A stretch of 64,000 nt of DNA from Pseudomonas hamedanensis (GTDB taxonomy: Bacteria > Pseudomonadota > Gammaproteobacteria > Pseudomonadales > Pseudomonadaceae), in the NCBI RefSeq assembly GCF_014268595.2, contig NZ_CP077091.1, positions 952,501 through 1,016,500 of the forward strand, read 5' to 3'. Positions 53,744 through 62,394 of this stretch are shown piece after piece. Positions within the stretch are counted from its first letter, which is position 1; every line of letters starts with the position of its first letter. Below the pieces are notes generated by a model. It did not search any database and was not told the DNA's origin. It worked only from the letters and a program-made list of their open reading frames with translations. A program made the position numbers and the translations under genes.

Positions 53744-55795
53744 TCAGACATCCAGCACCAACGTTTCGCTGCCCTGCGCCGGCGCGGCGCAGCAGATCAG
53801 CACTTCGTCGTCCGCCAGGCGCATGGCCGGCGGGCTGAGGTAATGCACCTGGCCGCTACTCAAGCGGGTTTTGCAAGTGCCGCACGAACCGCCGCGACAG
53901 CTGAACTCAGGGTTCAGGCCGCGGGCCTCGGCCAGTTCCAGCAAAGTGCCGGAACCCGGTGCCCAGCGTGCTTCCTTGCCGGAGGTGGCGAACAGCACCT
54001 TGACCGGTTCCGCAGCGATGGGGACTTGCGGCGGTGCCGGGGTGCTGACTTCAACATCGCGCACCAATGTCGACGGGCCGAAGGTCTCGGCGTGAATGCG
54101 ATCGTCGGGGATGCGCATTTTGCGCAGACCGTCGTACAGCGCCTGGGTGAAACTGCCCGGGCCGCACAAGTAGAAGTCGTAGTCATCCAGCGGCAGCAGG
54201 CTTTTCAATAAAGCGATGTCGATGCGCCCGGCGTGGTCGTAGCCCTGAGGAGGAGTACTGACTGGTGGCTGGCTGACCACCCGCAACACACGCACTTTGT
54301 CGCCTGCACGCGCTGCCAAATCATCGATTTCCTCGCGAAAGGCCAGATCTTCGACGGTGCGGCTGCTTTGTATCAGCCAGGTCGGGCGCATGCGGCTGAT
54401 GCGTTTGCCCTGATAGACCACTTCGCGCAGCATCGACAGCAAAGGCGTCACCCCGACCCCGGCCGCCAACAACACCAAAGGGCGCCGCTCCGTCGCATCG
54501 ACAGTAAAATCGCCTTGTGGCGCGCGGGCTTCGATCAGATCCAGCGCCTGAACGCGGTCGTGCAAGTGCGCAGACACCGCGCCGTCGCGTTTGACGCTGA
54601 TGCGTACAAACTCATCCGACGGCGCGCTGGAAACGCTGTAGGTGCGGATCGACGCGGCGGCGTGTCCGTCCAGCAAAACCTTGATCGGCACATGCTGCCC
54701 CGGTTCGAAGCGGGGCAGGCCGAAGCCATCGTTGGCTTGAAGGTAAAAAGAGCGGATCTGCGGACTCTCATCGACAACCCGTGTCACCTGCAACGACCGC
54801 CATTGATTACGCAGGGCTTGCGCCTGCAAGCGCTCGCGGGTCTGCTCCCAACTGCCGGTCATTTGCGAGTTGGGCGAATCGCCCTCGGGCTGATCGATCC
54901 AACGCAACGGCAGCGCGGCCTGACGGTAAACAATGCGCTGCGGCTTGAACCGCCACAGACGCTCGGCACCCTGGAAGGCGGCTATTTGCGGGTCGTCGAG
55001 CAACACCTCTGCGGTGCCGGTCATCTGCAACAGATCGCCGCTTTCGAAGTCGATGAAGGTCAGCCCGGCACGAGGATTGAGCAGAATGTTACCCAAGGTA
55101 TTGAAGAACAGATTGCCGGAGAAATCCGGAATGGTCAGCGTGCCGTCGTCATCCATATGGACGAATCCGGATTTGCCGCCGCGATGCGAGGCATCGACTT
55201 GTCGCTGGCCGTCGCGCACAACGTAGGTGGCGACGTAGAACGAGTCGGCAGCGGTGATCATGTCGCGCACGAGGGGTTCGCTGACGGTCAAGTCGAGCGC
55301 GGTGTCGGTGGTCTCGTCGACAAACGCGTACTGGCGCAGATTGATGTAGCGCGGGCAGTTGCCGTAAGCCTGGGTTACGCCGATCTCAAGGCTGTTGCCA
55401 TCGCGACGGCTGATCGTGCCGTTCATGCGATTGCGCCGACGCGTATGCAATTCGATGCCGAGCATGCCGATCGCGTCGCCGGGCTGCAAACCTGGCTGAG
55501 CCGGATCGTTGGGCTGATCGTCGAGTTTGATCTTGAGAATCTGTGGCGATGGCGACTCCATGAAACCGGGCTGGCCGGTGCGGATCGTGGCCCATGCATC
55601 GCCCTGGCTGTCGACCGCGCCGAGCACCACGAAGGGCAGTTGCGCGTAGAACTCACGGTGCTGATCCGGCATCCAGTCGCGGGCCAGTTGCCGCTGGCCA
55701 ACGCCGGCCATCATGTCCACGGCGCCGACAGCACGCTGCAGAGTCAGCTCACCTTCGTGCCAGGGCGAGGACGCTGATTTCGACACTGTGTCCAT
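53744..55795 (-). CDS. Fusion oxidoreductase: FMN-binding split barrel - ferredoxin reductase - 2Fe-2S ferredoxin
   Basis: Protein of 683 aa with three parts. Residues about 1-300 are a pyridoxamine phosphate oxidase-like split barrel (FVVLGAVDSQGDAWATI, NCPRYINLR). Residues about 330-580 are a ferredoxin-NADP reductase-type FAD/NAD module (RTYSVSSAP, LLAAGVGVTPLLSML, YLCGPGSF). The C-terminus is a plant-type 2Fe-2S domain (FSCRGGSCGTCKTRL, then LICC). It forms a self-contained NAD(P)H-to-flavin electron chain. Start at ATG 55795 with GGAG 7 nt upstream. Substrate unknown. Confidence 0.92.
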   Translation of the reverse strand: MDTVSKSASSPWHEGELTLQRAVGAVDMMAGVGQRQLARDWMPDQHREFYAQLPFVVLGAVDSQGDAWATIRTGQPGFMESPSPQILKIKLDDQPNDPAQPGLQPGDAIGMLGIELHTRRRNRMNGTISRRDGNSLEIGVTQAYGNCPRYINLRQYAFVDETTDTALDLTVSEPLVRDMITAADSFYVATYVVRDGQRQVDASHRGGKSGFVHMDDDGTLTIPDFSGNLFFNTLGNILLNPRAGLTFIDFESGDLLQMTGTAEVLLDDPQIAAFQGAERLWRFKPQRIVYRQAALPLRWIDQPEGDSPNSQMTGSWEQTRERLQAQALRNQWRSLQVTRVVDESPQIRSFYLQANDGFGLPRFEPGQHVPIKVLLDGHAAASIRTYSVSSAPSDEFVRISVKRDGAVSAHLHDRVQALDLIEARAPQGDFTVDATERRPLVLLAAGVGVTPLLSMLREVVYQGKRISRMRPTWLIQSSRTVEDLAFREEIDDLAARAGDKVRVLRVVSQPPVSTPPQGYDHAGRIDIALLKSLLPLDDYDFYLCGPGSFTQALYDGLRKMRIPDDRIHAETFGPSTLVRDVEVSTPAPPQVPIAAEPVKVLFATSGKEARWAPGSGTLLELAEARGLNPEFSCRGGSCGTCKTRLSSGQVHYLSPPAMRLADDEVLICCAAPAQGSETLVLDV

Positions 55796-55952
55796 TCCGA
55801 TTCTCCTCGTGTGCAACGGGCCGGTGAGCTGCCAAGGGCTGGAAACCCAAAGTGGAGCTCATGTTGACCTTCAGTCGGTTTGGAGGGAATGGCCAGAAAT
55901 CGCAATCCATTGTTTCAGTCGGTGAAATGATCTCTCTGTTGAATTCAAGGAA

Positions 55953-55970
55953 GGGAGCAGGCTCGCTCCC
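55953..55970. repeat. Short single REP palindrome
   Basis: GGGAGCAGGCTCGCTCCC, immediately downstream of the alpha/beta hydrolase stop codon, between it and the fusion oxidoreductase gene. Confidence 0.6.
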
Positions 55971-55979
55971 ATCCATCGG

Positions 55980-56756
55980 TCATTGCGCCGTCGCAGCCGT
56001 TTCGATCAGGTTGGCGACGACGTTCGGGTTGGACACCATCACCACGTGCGACGCGCCTTTGACCACCACGGTCTTCTTCGCGTGAGCCCGCTCGGCCATG
56101 AACGCCAGGGCTTGTGCCGGGATGTTCTTGTCCTGATCGCCGTAGACGAAGTACGACGGCACGGTTTTCCACGCGGGTTCGGTCGCGGCTTCATTGAGCG
56201 CAGCGACGGTCACCGGGCGTTGAGTCGCGGCCATCAACTTCGCATCAGCCGGGGAAACGTCGGCAGCGAATTGAGCATGGAATTTGTCCTGCTGGATGTA
56301 CAAGTCCTTGCCGCCGTCGGCCAAAGCAACCGGGGCCGCGAGGGTCGGGCCGAGGGTGCCGCCGGGGAAACGCCCGGACAGTTCAGCCGCCGTTTCACCG
56401 GCTGCTGGCGCAAAAGCGGCGACGTACACCAGTGCTTTCACGTTGGCATTGCCATAAGCGGCGGCGCTGATCACCGGGCCACCGTAGGAATGACCGACCA
56501 GCACCACCGGGGTTTTCACGCTGGCCAGCACATCCGCCACCGACTGCGCGTCACTTTTGACCGAGCGCAGCGGGTTGGCGGCGGCAATCACCGGATAGCC
56601 ATCCTTCTCCAGGATCTTGACCACGCCGTTCCAACTGCTCGAATCGGCGAAGGCACCGTGTACCAGCACCACAGTGGGTTTGTCCTGCGCGGCGAACGCG
56701 GCGCTGGCACTGAACATGGCGGCGGTGAGGGCGAGGGTTGCGAATACTTTGTTCAT
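55980..56756 (-). CDS. Exported alpha/beta hydrolase
   Basis: Periplasmic alpha/beta hydrolase of 258 aa. A clear signal peptide (residues 1-23, ending AFAAQ) precedes the fold. The oxyanion region is VLVHGAFADSSSW, the nucleophile Ser90 lies in GHSYGG, and the acid and base appear as YGDQDKN and GASHVVMVSN. It belongs to the salicylate esterase/HNL-like branch found widely in Pseudomonas as exported esterases. Substrate unknown. Confidence 0.9.
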   Translation of the reverse strand: MNKVFATLALTAAMFSASAAFAAQDKPTVVLVHGAFADSSSWNGVVKILEKDGYPVIAAANPLRSVKSDAQSVADVLASVKTPVVLVGHSYGGPVISAAAYGNANVKALVYVAAFAPAAGETAAELSGRFPGGTLGPTLAAPVALADGGKDLYIQQDKFHAQFAADVSPADAKLMAATQRPVTVAALNEAATEPAWKTVPSYFVYGDQDKNIPAQALAFMAERAHAKKTVVVKGASHVVMVSNPNVVANLIETAATAQ

Positions 56757-56932
56757 GGTGATGGCCTGTCGGTGAGTAAAGGAGGAATGGAAGCGACAGT
56801 GGTATTTAGCGCGCTAAATGTGTCAGATATGTGTTCGCGCGGCTGAACTTCGCATGCGAGTGTATCTGCGCCGGCCAACGCTACACCGTGATACAAGTGC
56901 GGCGCACAGAGCAGTGGCGGCTGCGCAAATAG

Positions 56933-58066
56933 TCAGGCATCAGGCGTTTGCAGTATCTCTATCCATAACGCGCCTTTGCCGGATGCCGCTTCACCGACAC
57001 GCGTCAGGGCGCCGTCTTTACTCACGGCGTAAGTGCCGACTTTGGCGCTTTTTTCCCCGGTCACCAGCAACCAGCGGCCGTCGGGGGAAAAGGCGATATT
57101 GCGCGGTTGCTGTTCCTGTACTGGGTAGTTGTCGAGAAACTCAAGTCCTCCCGTAGACGGGTCAACGGCAAATGCAGAGACGCTGCTACTGGTGCGCTCG
57201 CTCATCAACAGCAGTTTTCCATCCTGCGAGATGCGCAGGTCAGCGGCCCAGATGCGTGGAGTAGGGTCGTCTTTCAAATCGTTGTTGCGCGCATCACGAA
57301 CTTCGCCGTGGGCCAGTTTCAAGCGCGCGGGAATGCCGTTGGCATCGGCAATCTGCGTCAACGCGCCGGTAGTGTGGTCGATTGAAAACGCGGTCACGGT
57401 GCCGCTCATTTCGCCGACCACGTAGAGGAATTTTCCGTTCGGCGAGAACGCCAGATGCCGAGGCCCGGTTTTGTCTGGAACACTGACGTAGCCGCTGCCA
57501 ATCGGGCTGAGTTCACCAGTCTGCGCATCCAGGCGATATTGCAGAACCTTGTCTGTCCCAAGATTACCGGCGTAGGCGAAGCGATTGCTCGGCTCGGTAC
57601 GGATCGAATGCGCATGCAGGCCGGTCTTGTAGCGGAGGACATTGGCGGAAGGTTGATAATCTTTAGCGATCTTCTGAACGCTGACGAGATCGGCGCCGTA
57701 GGACGCAGCGAGCAGATAGCGTCCCTTTCGGTCGGTAGACAGATAGGCCATGCTCTCTGCCAGAGGCGCCTGGGTAAATGGCGTCAGGTGACCGGTCTTC
57801 GAATCGATCCGGTAGCCCAGAACCTGGAAGGGTTTGACGCGCAAGGCTGCAAACAGCACCTTGCCGTCAGGGGTGATGGCCATGGGATTGACCTGGTCAC
57901 CAGCCTGAATCTGTTCCACGAGAGTAAGTGCGCCGTTGTCCTGATCGAGGCGGTATTGCGAGATCAGACCATCGCCAGGACTTGAGACGTAAGCATAGGT
58001 AGCCGCATTGGCAGACAGGCACAGACCTGAGGCGACAGCAGCGGCGATAACGGCGATTTTTCTCAT
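56933..58066 (-). CDS. Exported lactonase-family seven-bladed propeller
   Basis: Protein of 377 aa of the 3-carboxymuconate cyclase/6-phosphogluconolactonase-like (YbhE) family. A signal peptide (about residues 1-21, ending NAAT) indicates export. Repeated blade motifs are seen, such as GPRHLAFSPNGKFLYVVGE and QPRNIAFSPDGRWLLVTGE. A role in lactone hydrolysis is possible; with gcd in this genome, gluconolactone is conceivable, but it is 30 kb away, so this is speculative. Confidence 0.88.
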   Translation of the reverse strand: MRKIAVIAAAVASGLCLSANAATYAYVSSPGDGLISQYRLDQDNGALTLVEQIQAGDQVNPMAITPDGKVLFAALRVKPFQVLGYRIDSKTGHLTPFTQAPLAESMAYLSTDRKGRYLLAASYGADLVSVQKIAKDYQPSANVLRYKTGLHAHSIRTEPSNRFAYAGNLGTDKVLQYRLDAQTGELSPIGSGYVSVPDKTGPRHLAFSPNGKFLYVVGEMSGTVTAFSIDHTTGALTQIADANGIPARLKLAHGEVRDARNNDLKDDPTPRIWAADLRISQDGKLLLMSERTSSSVSAFAVDPSTGGLEFLDNYPVQEQQPRNIAFSPDGRWLLVTGEKSAKVGTYAVSKDGALTRVGEAASGKGALWIEILQTPDA

Positions 58067-58335
58067 GAAGTTCAGCCTTGTTGTTTTTGTGATCAGTCAT
58101 CCTATGAGTGATTAACGGATGTCTCAACGCTTATTTTGTCGGCTGTCCGCGCCGTTGCGTTCGAGCGATAACGATAAGGTGACTGGGTTGGTCTGGAATA
58201 AATGATCGGGGAGGGCGACGACCAGAGACGCTTGAAACATTTTTACATACTCTCCCATTAGCGTTGTTGTACGACATCGTACCTAATGTGCCGAGCTGCA
58301 ATCGTTCTCACAAAAACAATAACGGAGATACCCCT

Positions 58336-59637
58336 ATGACGAGCATGCCTTCACTCGATCATCAGGCCGCTGCGAAACCGCAAAACCGTTTCATGCGCAT
58401 GCTTAAACTGTTGGGCCCCGGCATTATCGCCGTGCTGTCGTGGCTCGGTGCCGGGGATCTGATCACGTCCTCCGTGGCCGGTGCGAATTACGGCTACGCC
58501 ATGATGTGGGTGCTGGCGGTTTCGTTGTTGTTGCGGTATCTGATCGTCAACATCATTGCCCGCTTCCAGCTGTGCAATAACCAGGGCATGACCATTCTCC
58601 AGGGCTACGCCCAGCTCAACCCGGTGTTTGCCTGGTTCATGCTCGTTTATGCCTTGTTGATGGGGCATCTGATGAATGCCTACATGATCAAAGGAGCAGG
58701 GGAGTCGCTGGCGATGCTGTTCAAGATCGATCAGCCATTGCTGTGCTCGCTGGCCGTGGTGCTGGCGGTCTGGATGTTGGTGGGTCGCAACATCTACACA
58801 ATGATCGAAGGCGTGATGAAGCTGCTGCTGGCGATCATGACCTTGGCGTTCATCGCCCTGGCGGTGATGTCGGGCCCGGATGTCACCGGCATCATCAAAG
58901 GCACCATCGGTTTCAGCATTCCGCCTGACGAAGGCGTGCATGGCGCATTGCTGGTGGCCGTCTCGGTGATCGGTGCGGTTGCAGGCTCTATCGCAAACTT
59001 CGTTCACCCCTATGTCATGCGCCAAAAAGGCTGGATCGGACCGCAGCACAAGCGCATTCAGCGCAACGATTTGCTGTTTGCCGTATTCGTCGGGATCATC
59101 ATCAACCTGGCCATCTGGATCGTTGGTGCGGAAATCCTGCGGCCCAACGGTATCGAGGTGAAAACCCTGGGCGACTTGGGCAAGGCACTGGAGATCTTCT
59201 TCGGCCCGATCGGCTGGTACGTGTTTTTCATCGGTGTGTTCGCGACGTTGTTTGCCAGCATTTCAGGCAAGACGACGGCGTTCCCGATGCTGATCACCGA
59301 TGCCTTCCAGCATGTGCGCCCTGAGCGTCGCGAGAAGTACGGCAAAGAGTTCCATCACGACCCGATGCACAAGTGGTTCATGCTGTTCATCCTCGTCACA
59401 CCGCTGATCTGGTCGCTGCCGGGCATGCCGGATTTCGTAACGCTTACCATTGGTGTCAGCGCGTTGAACATCATTGGCTTGCCGGTGATTTCCCTGGGCT
59501 TGCTGATCATGTCCAACCAGAAGTCGCTGCTGGACAAGCAATATCGCAACAACCTGTTTGAAAACATCGCGCTGCTGTTTGCCACCGGACTGGCGCTTTG
59601 GGTCGCCTTCCAGCTAGGTGTTGATCTGTTTACCTGA
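58336..59637 (+). CDS. Nramp-related transporter with altered metal-site motifs
   Basis: Membrane protein of 433 aa with the Nramp/LeuT-like fold pattern of about 11 helices (GPGIIAVLSWLGAGDLITS at the start, as in TM1). The hallmark TM1 DPGN is replaced by GAGD, and the TM6 MPH motif by VHP, so the classical Mn/Fe site is not conserved. Members of this kind have been linked to other cargo such as Mg2+. ATG 58336 has GGAG upstream. It is divergent from the lactonase gene; cargo unknown. Confidence 0.88.
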   Translation: MTSMPSLDHQAAAKPQNRFMRMLKLLGPGIIAVLSWLGAGDLITSSVAGANYGYAMMWVLAVSLLLRYLIVNIIARFQLCNNQGMTILQGYAQLNPVFAWFMLVYALLMGHLMNAYMIKGAGESLAMLFKIDQPLLCSLAVVLAVWMLVGRNIYTMIEGVMKLLLAIMTLAFIALAVMSGPDVTGIIKGTIGFSIPPDEGVHGALLVAVSVIGAVAGSIANFVHPYVMRQKGWIGPQHKRIQRNDLLFAVFVGIIINLAIWIVGAEILRPNGIEVKTLGDLGKALEIFFGPIGWYVFFIGVFATLFASISGKTTAFPMLITDAFQHVRPERREKYGKEFHHDPMHKWFMLFILVTPLIWSLPGMPDFVTLTIGVSALNIIGLPVISLGLLIMSNQKSLLDKQYRNNLFENIALLFATGLALWVAFQLGVDLFT

Positions 59638-59647
59638 TAACTGGATG

Positions 59648-59669
59648 TCGAGGGGGTACGCCCCCTCGA
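59648..59669. terminator. Hairpin between convergent Nramp-like and DUF1206 genes
   Basis: Perfect 9-bp stem TCGAGGGGG/CCCCCTCGA with a TACG loop. It lacks a T-run in either direction but sits where both transcripts end. Confidence 0.6.
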
Positions 59670-59679
59670 ATGGCGCCGC

Positions 59680-60483
59680 TTACAACGGCACATCCATGTT
59701 GATCCTGCGCCAGGCGGCTTCGGAAAAACTGTAAACCGAGAACGCGATCAAGCCCAACGCCATTAGTATCAGCAGCACACCGCCTGCCGGCAGATTCTGC
59801 AGTGCATCAAGCGCCTCCTTCATGCCGGGGGGATTGGTCGCTTGGTATATCGAGCCACTGACGGCCATCAGCAGGGCAATCTCGATAAACACCACGCCGC
59901 GGGCGATCAGCCCAAACCGCGACACTGGGCGCACATAGCGCATCACTTCATCATCCGCCTCGAAATACTTCTCGAACGAAGCCTTCCAGCCTTTAATAAT
60001 GTGCGCGATTCCGACGCCCAGCGGTATCAGCGCGATCAGGTAAATCAGCATGTTCGAGTGCTCGAACGACAACAGCTGCGCCAATAGATCCTTGGTCTTG
60101 CCATCCCCGGAACCGCCGGAATTTCTGACGCCACTCACCAGCAGGCTCAAGGCAAAGAAGGCCAGTGCCGCATTGACCAGACCACCAGCCAGCAAACCAG
60201 CACGAATGACCAGACCCTTTAGTTCGTTGCCGTGGTGATCGATGTCGCGAATAGCTTGTAACGCACGCCAGGCGGCGAAGGCAAGAAGCCCGGCGACCAC
60301 CAGACCCACAAGCACATAGCCGAACGGCTGGCTCAGCAATGCCTCAAGACTTTTGTGGCTGTCTTTCGGTTTGGTGGAATCGTGCGCTGCTAGCAGCGCG
60401 AAGATGCCGATGATTAGATACAGAACACCTCGCGCGGCATATCCGCCTCGAGCAAGTAAGACCAGAGTGTGTCGGGTGGACAT
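59680..60483 (-). CDS. DUF1206 family membrane protein
   Basis: Inner-membrane protein of 267 aa with six predicted helices in three similar pairs, each with a G-x-x-A-R-G-V/A-x-x-x-I pattern (GGYAARGVLYLIIGIF and FGLIARGVVFIEIALL), as in DUF1206. No enzymatic motif. Function unknown. It is convergent with the Nramp-like gene and follows the DsbA-family gene on the same strand after 178 nt, which may or may not be one transcript. Confidence 0.88.
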   Translation of the reverse strand: MSTRHTLVLLARGGYAARGVLYLIIGIFALLAAHDSTKPKDSHKSLEALLSQPFGYVLVGLVVAGLLAFAAWRALQAIRDIDHHGNELKGLVIRAGLLAGGLVNAALAFFALSLLVSGVRNSGGSGDGKTKDLLAQLLSFEHSNMLIYLIALIPLGVGIAHIIKGWKASFEKYFEADDEVMRYVRPVSRFGLIARGVVFIEIALLMAVSGSIYQATNPPGMKEALDALQNLPAGGVLLILMALGLIAFSVYSFSEAAWRRINMDVPL

Positions 60484-60661
60484 GGCGGTTATTCCCAGAG
60501 ATCGTTCCGCAGCAGACCTATGGGTTGCGCAGGGGTTCGAAAAAGGTTGCCCTGCACCGTTTGAGGCTTGCTTTGATACGCCCTGAAAGTGAGGTTAACG
60601 TCGTCCTGGATGGCAAAGCCAAAGCTCTTGGCACTCATTCACTTGCAAACAAGTCGCTTTG

Positions 60662-61318
60662 TCAGGCTGTGGCGGACTCGCGTGCCACTTGCCTGAGGAC
60701 TTGTTCGTATTCCTTGACTGATAACGATCCTGACATCAACTGACGTCCGTTCAGCACCATGGCCGGGACCGAGTTAATCCCGCGTTGGAGGTAAAAACTC
60801 TCAAGTTCACGTACCTCGATAGCGAACGCCTCGCTGGCCAAAATTTCCCGGGCGCGGGTGGTTGAAAGTCCTGCTTCACCGGCCAGGCGTACCAGTGTTT
60901 CGTGGTTGCTGGGGTTTTCGCCGTTGGTGAAATAAGCTTTGAGCAGAATTTTGTTCAGCGTGACCTGGTGGCCTTCTTGCACGGCCCAGAGCAGAAGGCG
61001 ATGGGCATCGAAGGTGTTGTAGAAATGGCTGCGCTTTTCCAGGTCGAACTGAAAACCGATGGCTTTGCCGCGCGCGACGATCATTTCATTGCGGGAGGCG
61101 ACCTCTTCGGCGCTGCGAGCGTATTTGCGCATCATGTGCTTGATGGCGTGTTCGCCCTCGGCCGGCATGTCCGGGTTCAGTTCGAAAGGCTTGAAGGTCA
61201 GCTCCACGGCAACCTCGCCGGCAAGATTGGCGATGGCTTGCTCCAGCGCTGTGGCGCCGAGTGCGCACCAGGGACACACCACATCCGACACAAAATCGAT
61301 ACTGACGGGAACAGTCAT
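60662..61318 (-). CDS. DsbA-family (FrnE-like) thiol oxidoreductase
   Basis: Cytoplasmic thioredoxin-fold protein of 218 aa of the FrnE/DsbA subfamily. The active site is Cys15-Pro-Trp-Cys18 (VVCPWCALG), a helical insertion spans about residues 60-150, and the cis-Pro loop is INSVPAMVLNG. No signal peptide, so it acts in the cytoplasm. Related proteins aid disulfide handling under oxidative or metal stress. Its ATG overlaps the stop of a 16-codon ORF that carries the only good ribosome site. Confidence 0.92.
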   Translation of the reverse strand: MTVPVSIDFVSDVVCPWCALGATALEQAIANLAGEVAVELTFKPFELNPDMPAEGEHAIKHMMRKYARSAEEVASRNEMIVARGKAIGFQFDLEKRSHFYNTFDAHRLLLWAVQEGHQVTLNKILLKAYFTNGENPSNHETLVRLAGEAGLSTTRAREILASEAFAIEVRELESFYLQRGINSVPAMVLNGRQLMSGSLSVKEYEQVLRQVARESATA

Positions 61319-61365
61319 TTTTTGGACTCCGTCATTTGTTTACGGTACTTGCTGATGAATGGCAT
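61315..61365 (-). CDS. Short upstream ORF (16 aa) coupled to the DsbA-family gene
   Basis: The ORF reads MPFISKYRKQMTESKK with AAGGAG 8 nt before its ATG. Its TGA overlaps the ATG of the DsbA-family gene. Basic and Lys-rich. It may be a leader for coupled translation; whether the peptide matters is unknown. Confidence 0.5.
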   Translation of the reverse strand: MPFISKYRKQMTESKK

Positions 61366-61562
61366 GGGAAAGTCTCCTTTTGGCGACCCATCGATAGGAT
61401 GAGGCGAGCAGTGGGGTGGACTTTAGAAGGTTGCGTTCAATGAATAAATGCGGGTTGCAGAACATCACTTATGGCGCCGTGTAACTAATAAATATCTGGC
61501 GTGATTAGATTCCGGACAAAGTCGGATGCAGGCCAAGGGTACTTTTCAGAAGGTAAATCGCT

Positions 61563-61586
61563 CTCCCTGGCTACAGCCGCAGGGAG
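61563..61586 (-). terminator. Hairpin after the precursor-like gene
   Basis: CTCCCTG/CAGGGAG with inner GGC/GCC around a short loop, 24 nt past the stop of the EF-hand protein. A short ATTT follows, so it is a moderate candidate. Confidence 0.5.
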
Positions 61587-61609
61587 GGCGAATATTGCGG
61601 GAGCAGGAA

Positions 61610-62077
61610 TCAGTTCTGCGCTTTGCTCATGCGGGTGAAAAGCTCGGTAGGTACCTTCTTGCCGTTGGAGGTGTACTGGTTGGTCCTGAACTTGTAGACC
61701 TCACCCTCTGTAAGAAAACCATCGTGATTGGTGTCCATCGATTGAAATTCTTCACCGCCTTGAGGTGCCACAGCCAGGAGTTCTTTAAGAGAGACGAGGC
61801 CGTCATGGTCGGTGTCTGTGCGAGCGAAAGAGTCGTCACCACACTTGCCTTCACCGCACTTGCCTTCGGCAGTAGCGGACTTGTCGCTGGCTTGGCTAGA
61901 ACCGCATTTGCCTTCGCCACACTTGCCTTCGCCGACTTTATCTGCCGATGCCAGTTCATAGCCTTGGGGCAATGCCTCAACAGCAAAAGCCGCAGACGAT
62001 GCCAGGCTCATGCCGCCAGCTAAAGCAATAGCGGCCAAGCCAAAAGTGGTTTTGTTCGATAATGGTTTACGGTACAT
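61610..62077 (-). CDS. HvfA/bufferin-like RiPP precursor fused to two EF-hands
   Basis: Exported protein of 155 aa. A signal peptide runs to about residue 32 (SSAAFA). Two copies of EGKCGEGKCG (residues about 50-59 and 71-80; Cys 53, 58, 74, 79) follow; this EGKCG unit is the modified, copper-binding repeat in HvfA-type metallophores made by MNIO enzymes. Two canonical EF-hand loops come next (DTDHDGLVSLKE 88-99 and DTNHDGFLTEGE 115-126), with Ca2+-ligand residues in place. It lies downstream of hvfC and hvfB homologues on the same strand. GGAG lies 7 nt before the ATG. Modification is inferred. Confidence 0.88.
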   Translation of the reverse strand: MYRKPLSNKTTFGLAAIALAGGMSLASSAAFAVEALPQGYELASADKVGEGKCGEGKCGSSQASDKSATAEGKCGEGKCGDDSFARTDTDHDGLVSLKELLAVAPQGGEEFQSMDTNHDGFLTEGEVYKFRTNQYTSNGKKVPTELFTRMSKAQN

Positions 62078-62394
62078 GGTGATTCTCCAGATGCTTTGTG
62101 CGGCCAAGCCGCAGTTCATGCCACAGGGCGAATAAACCCTTAAGGAAGCTCCAGGCGAAGTGGGGAAAGCCTGGAATTACATGGCTTATACGCGCAAGCG
62201 TTTTCCACCTCGACAGGGCGACCTTATCGGGTAAGACCTATTAAGCCGGAGCTATGTATCCGCGCTGTATCAAGCAAGGGAGCGATTTGTAAGCCAATCC
62301 CAAGAGTCCGCGCACGGGTACACAGCGATACAAAAAGTGCGATTGCATTTCCTGCTGGACGCACACAGCCGCCCACTGAGCCGTTAATGGTCAG
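62078..62394. other. 317-nt region between the RiPP maturase genes and the precursor gene
   Basis: No ORF is visible. Repeated GATACA hexamers occur: TGTATC twice in direct order with 11-bp period (62255 and 62266) and GATACA at 62327 next to GTACAC at 62318. Spacing of about one helical turn resembles response-regulator binding sites. It probably holds a separate promoter for the precursor gene. Confidence 0.45.
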
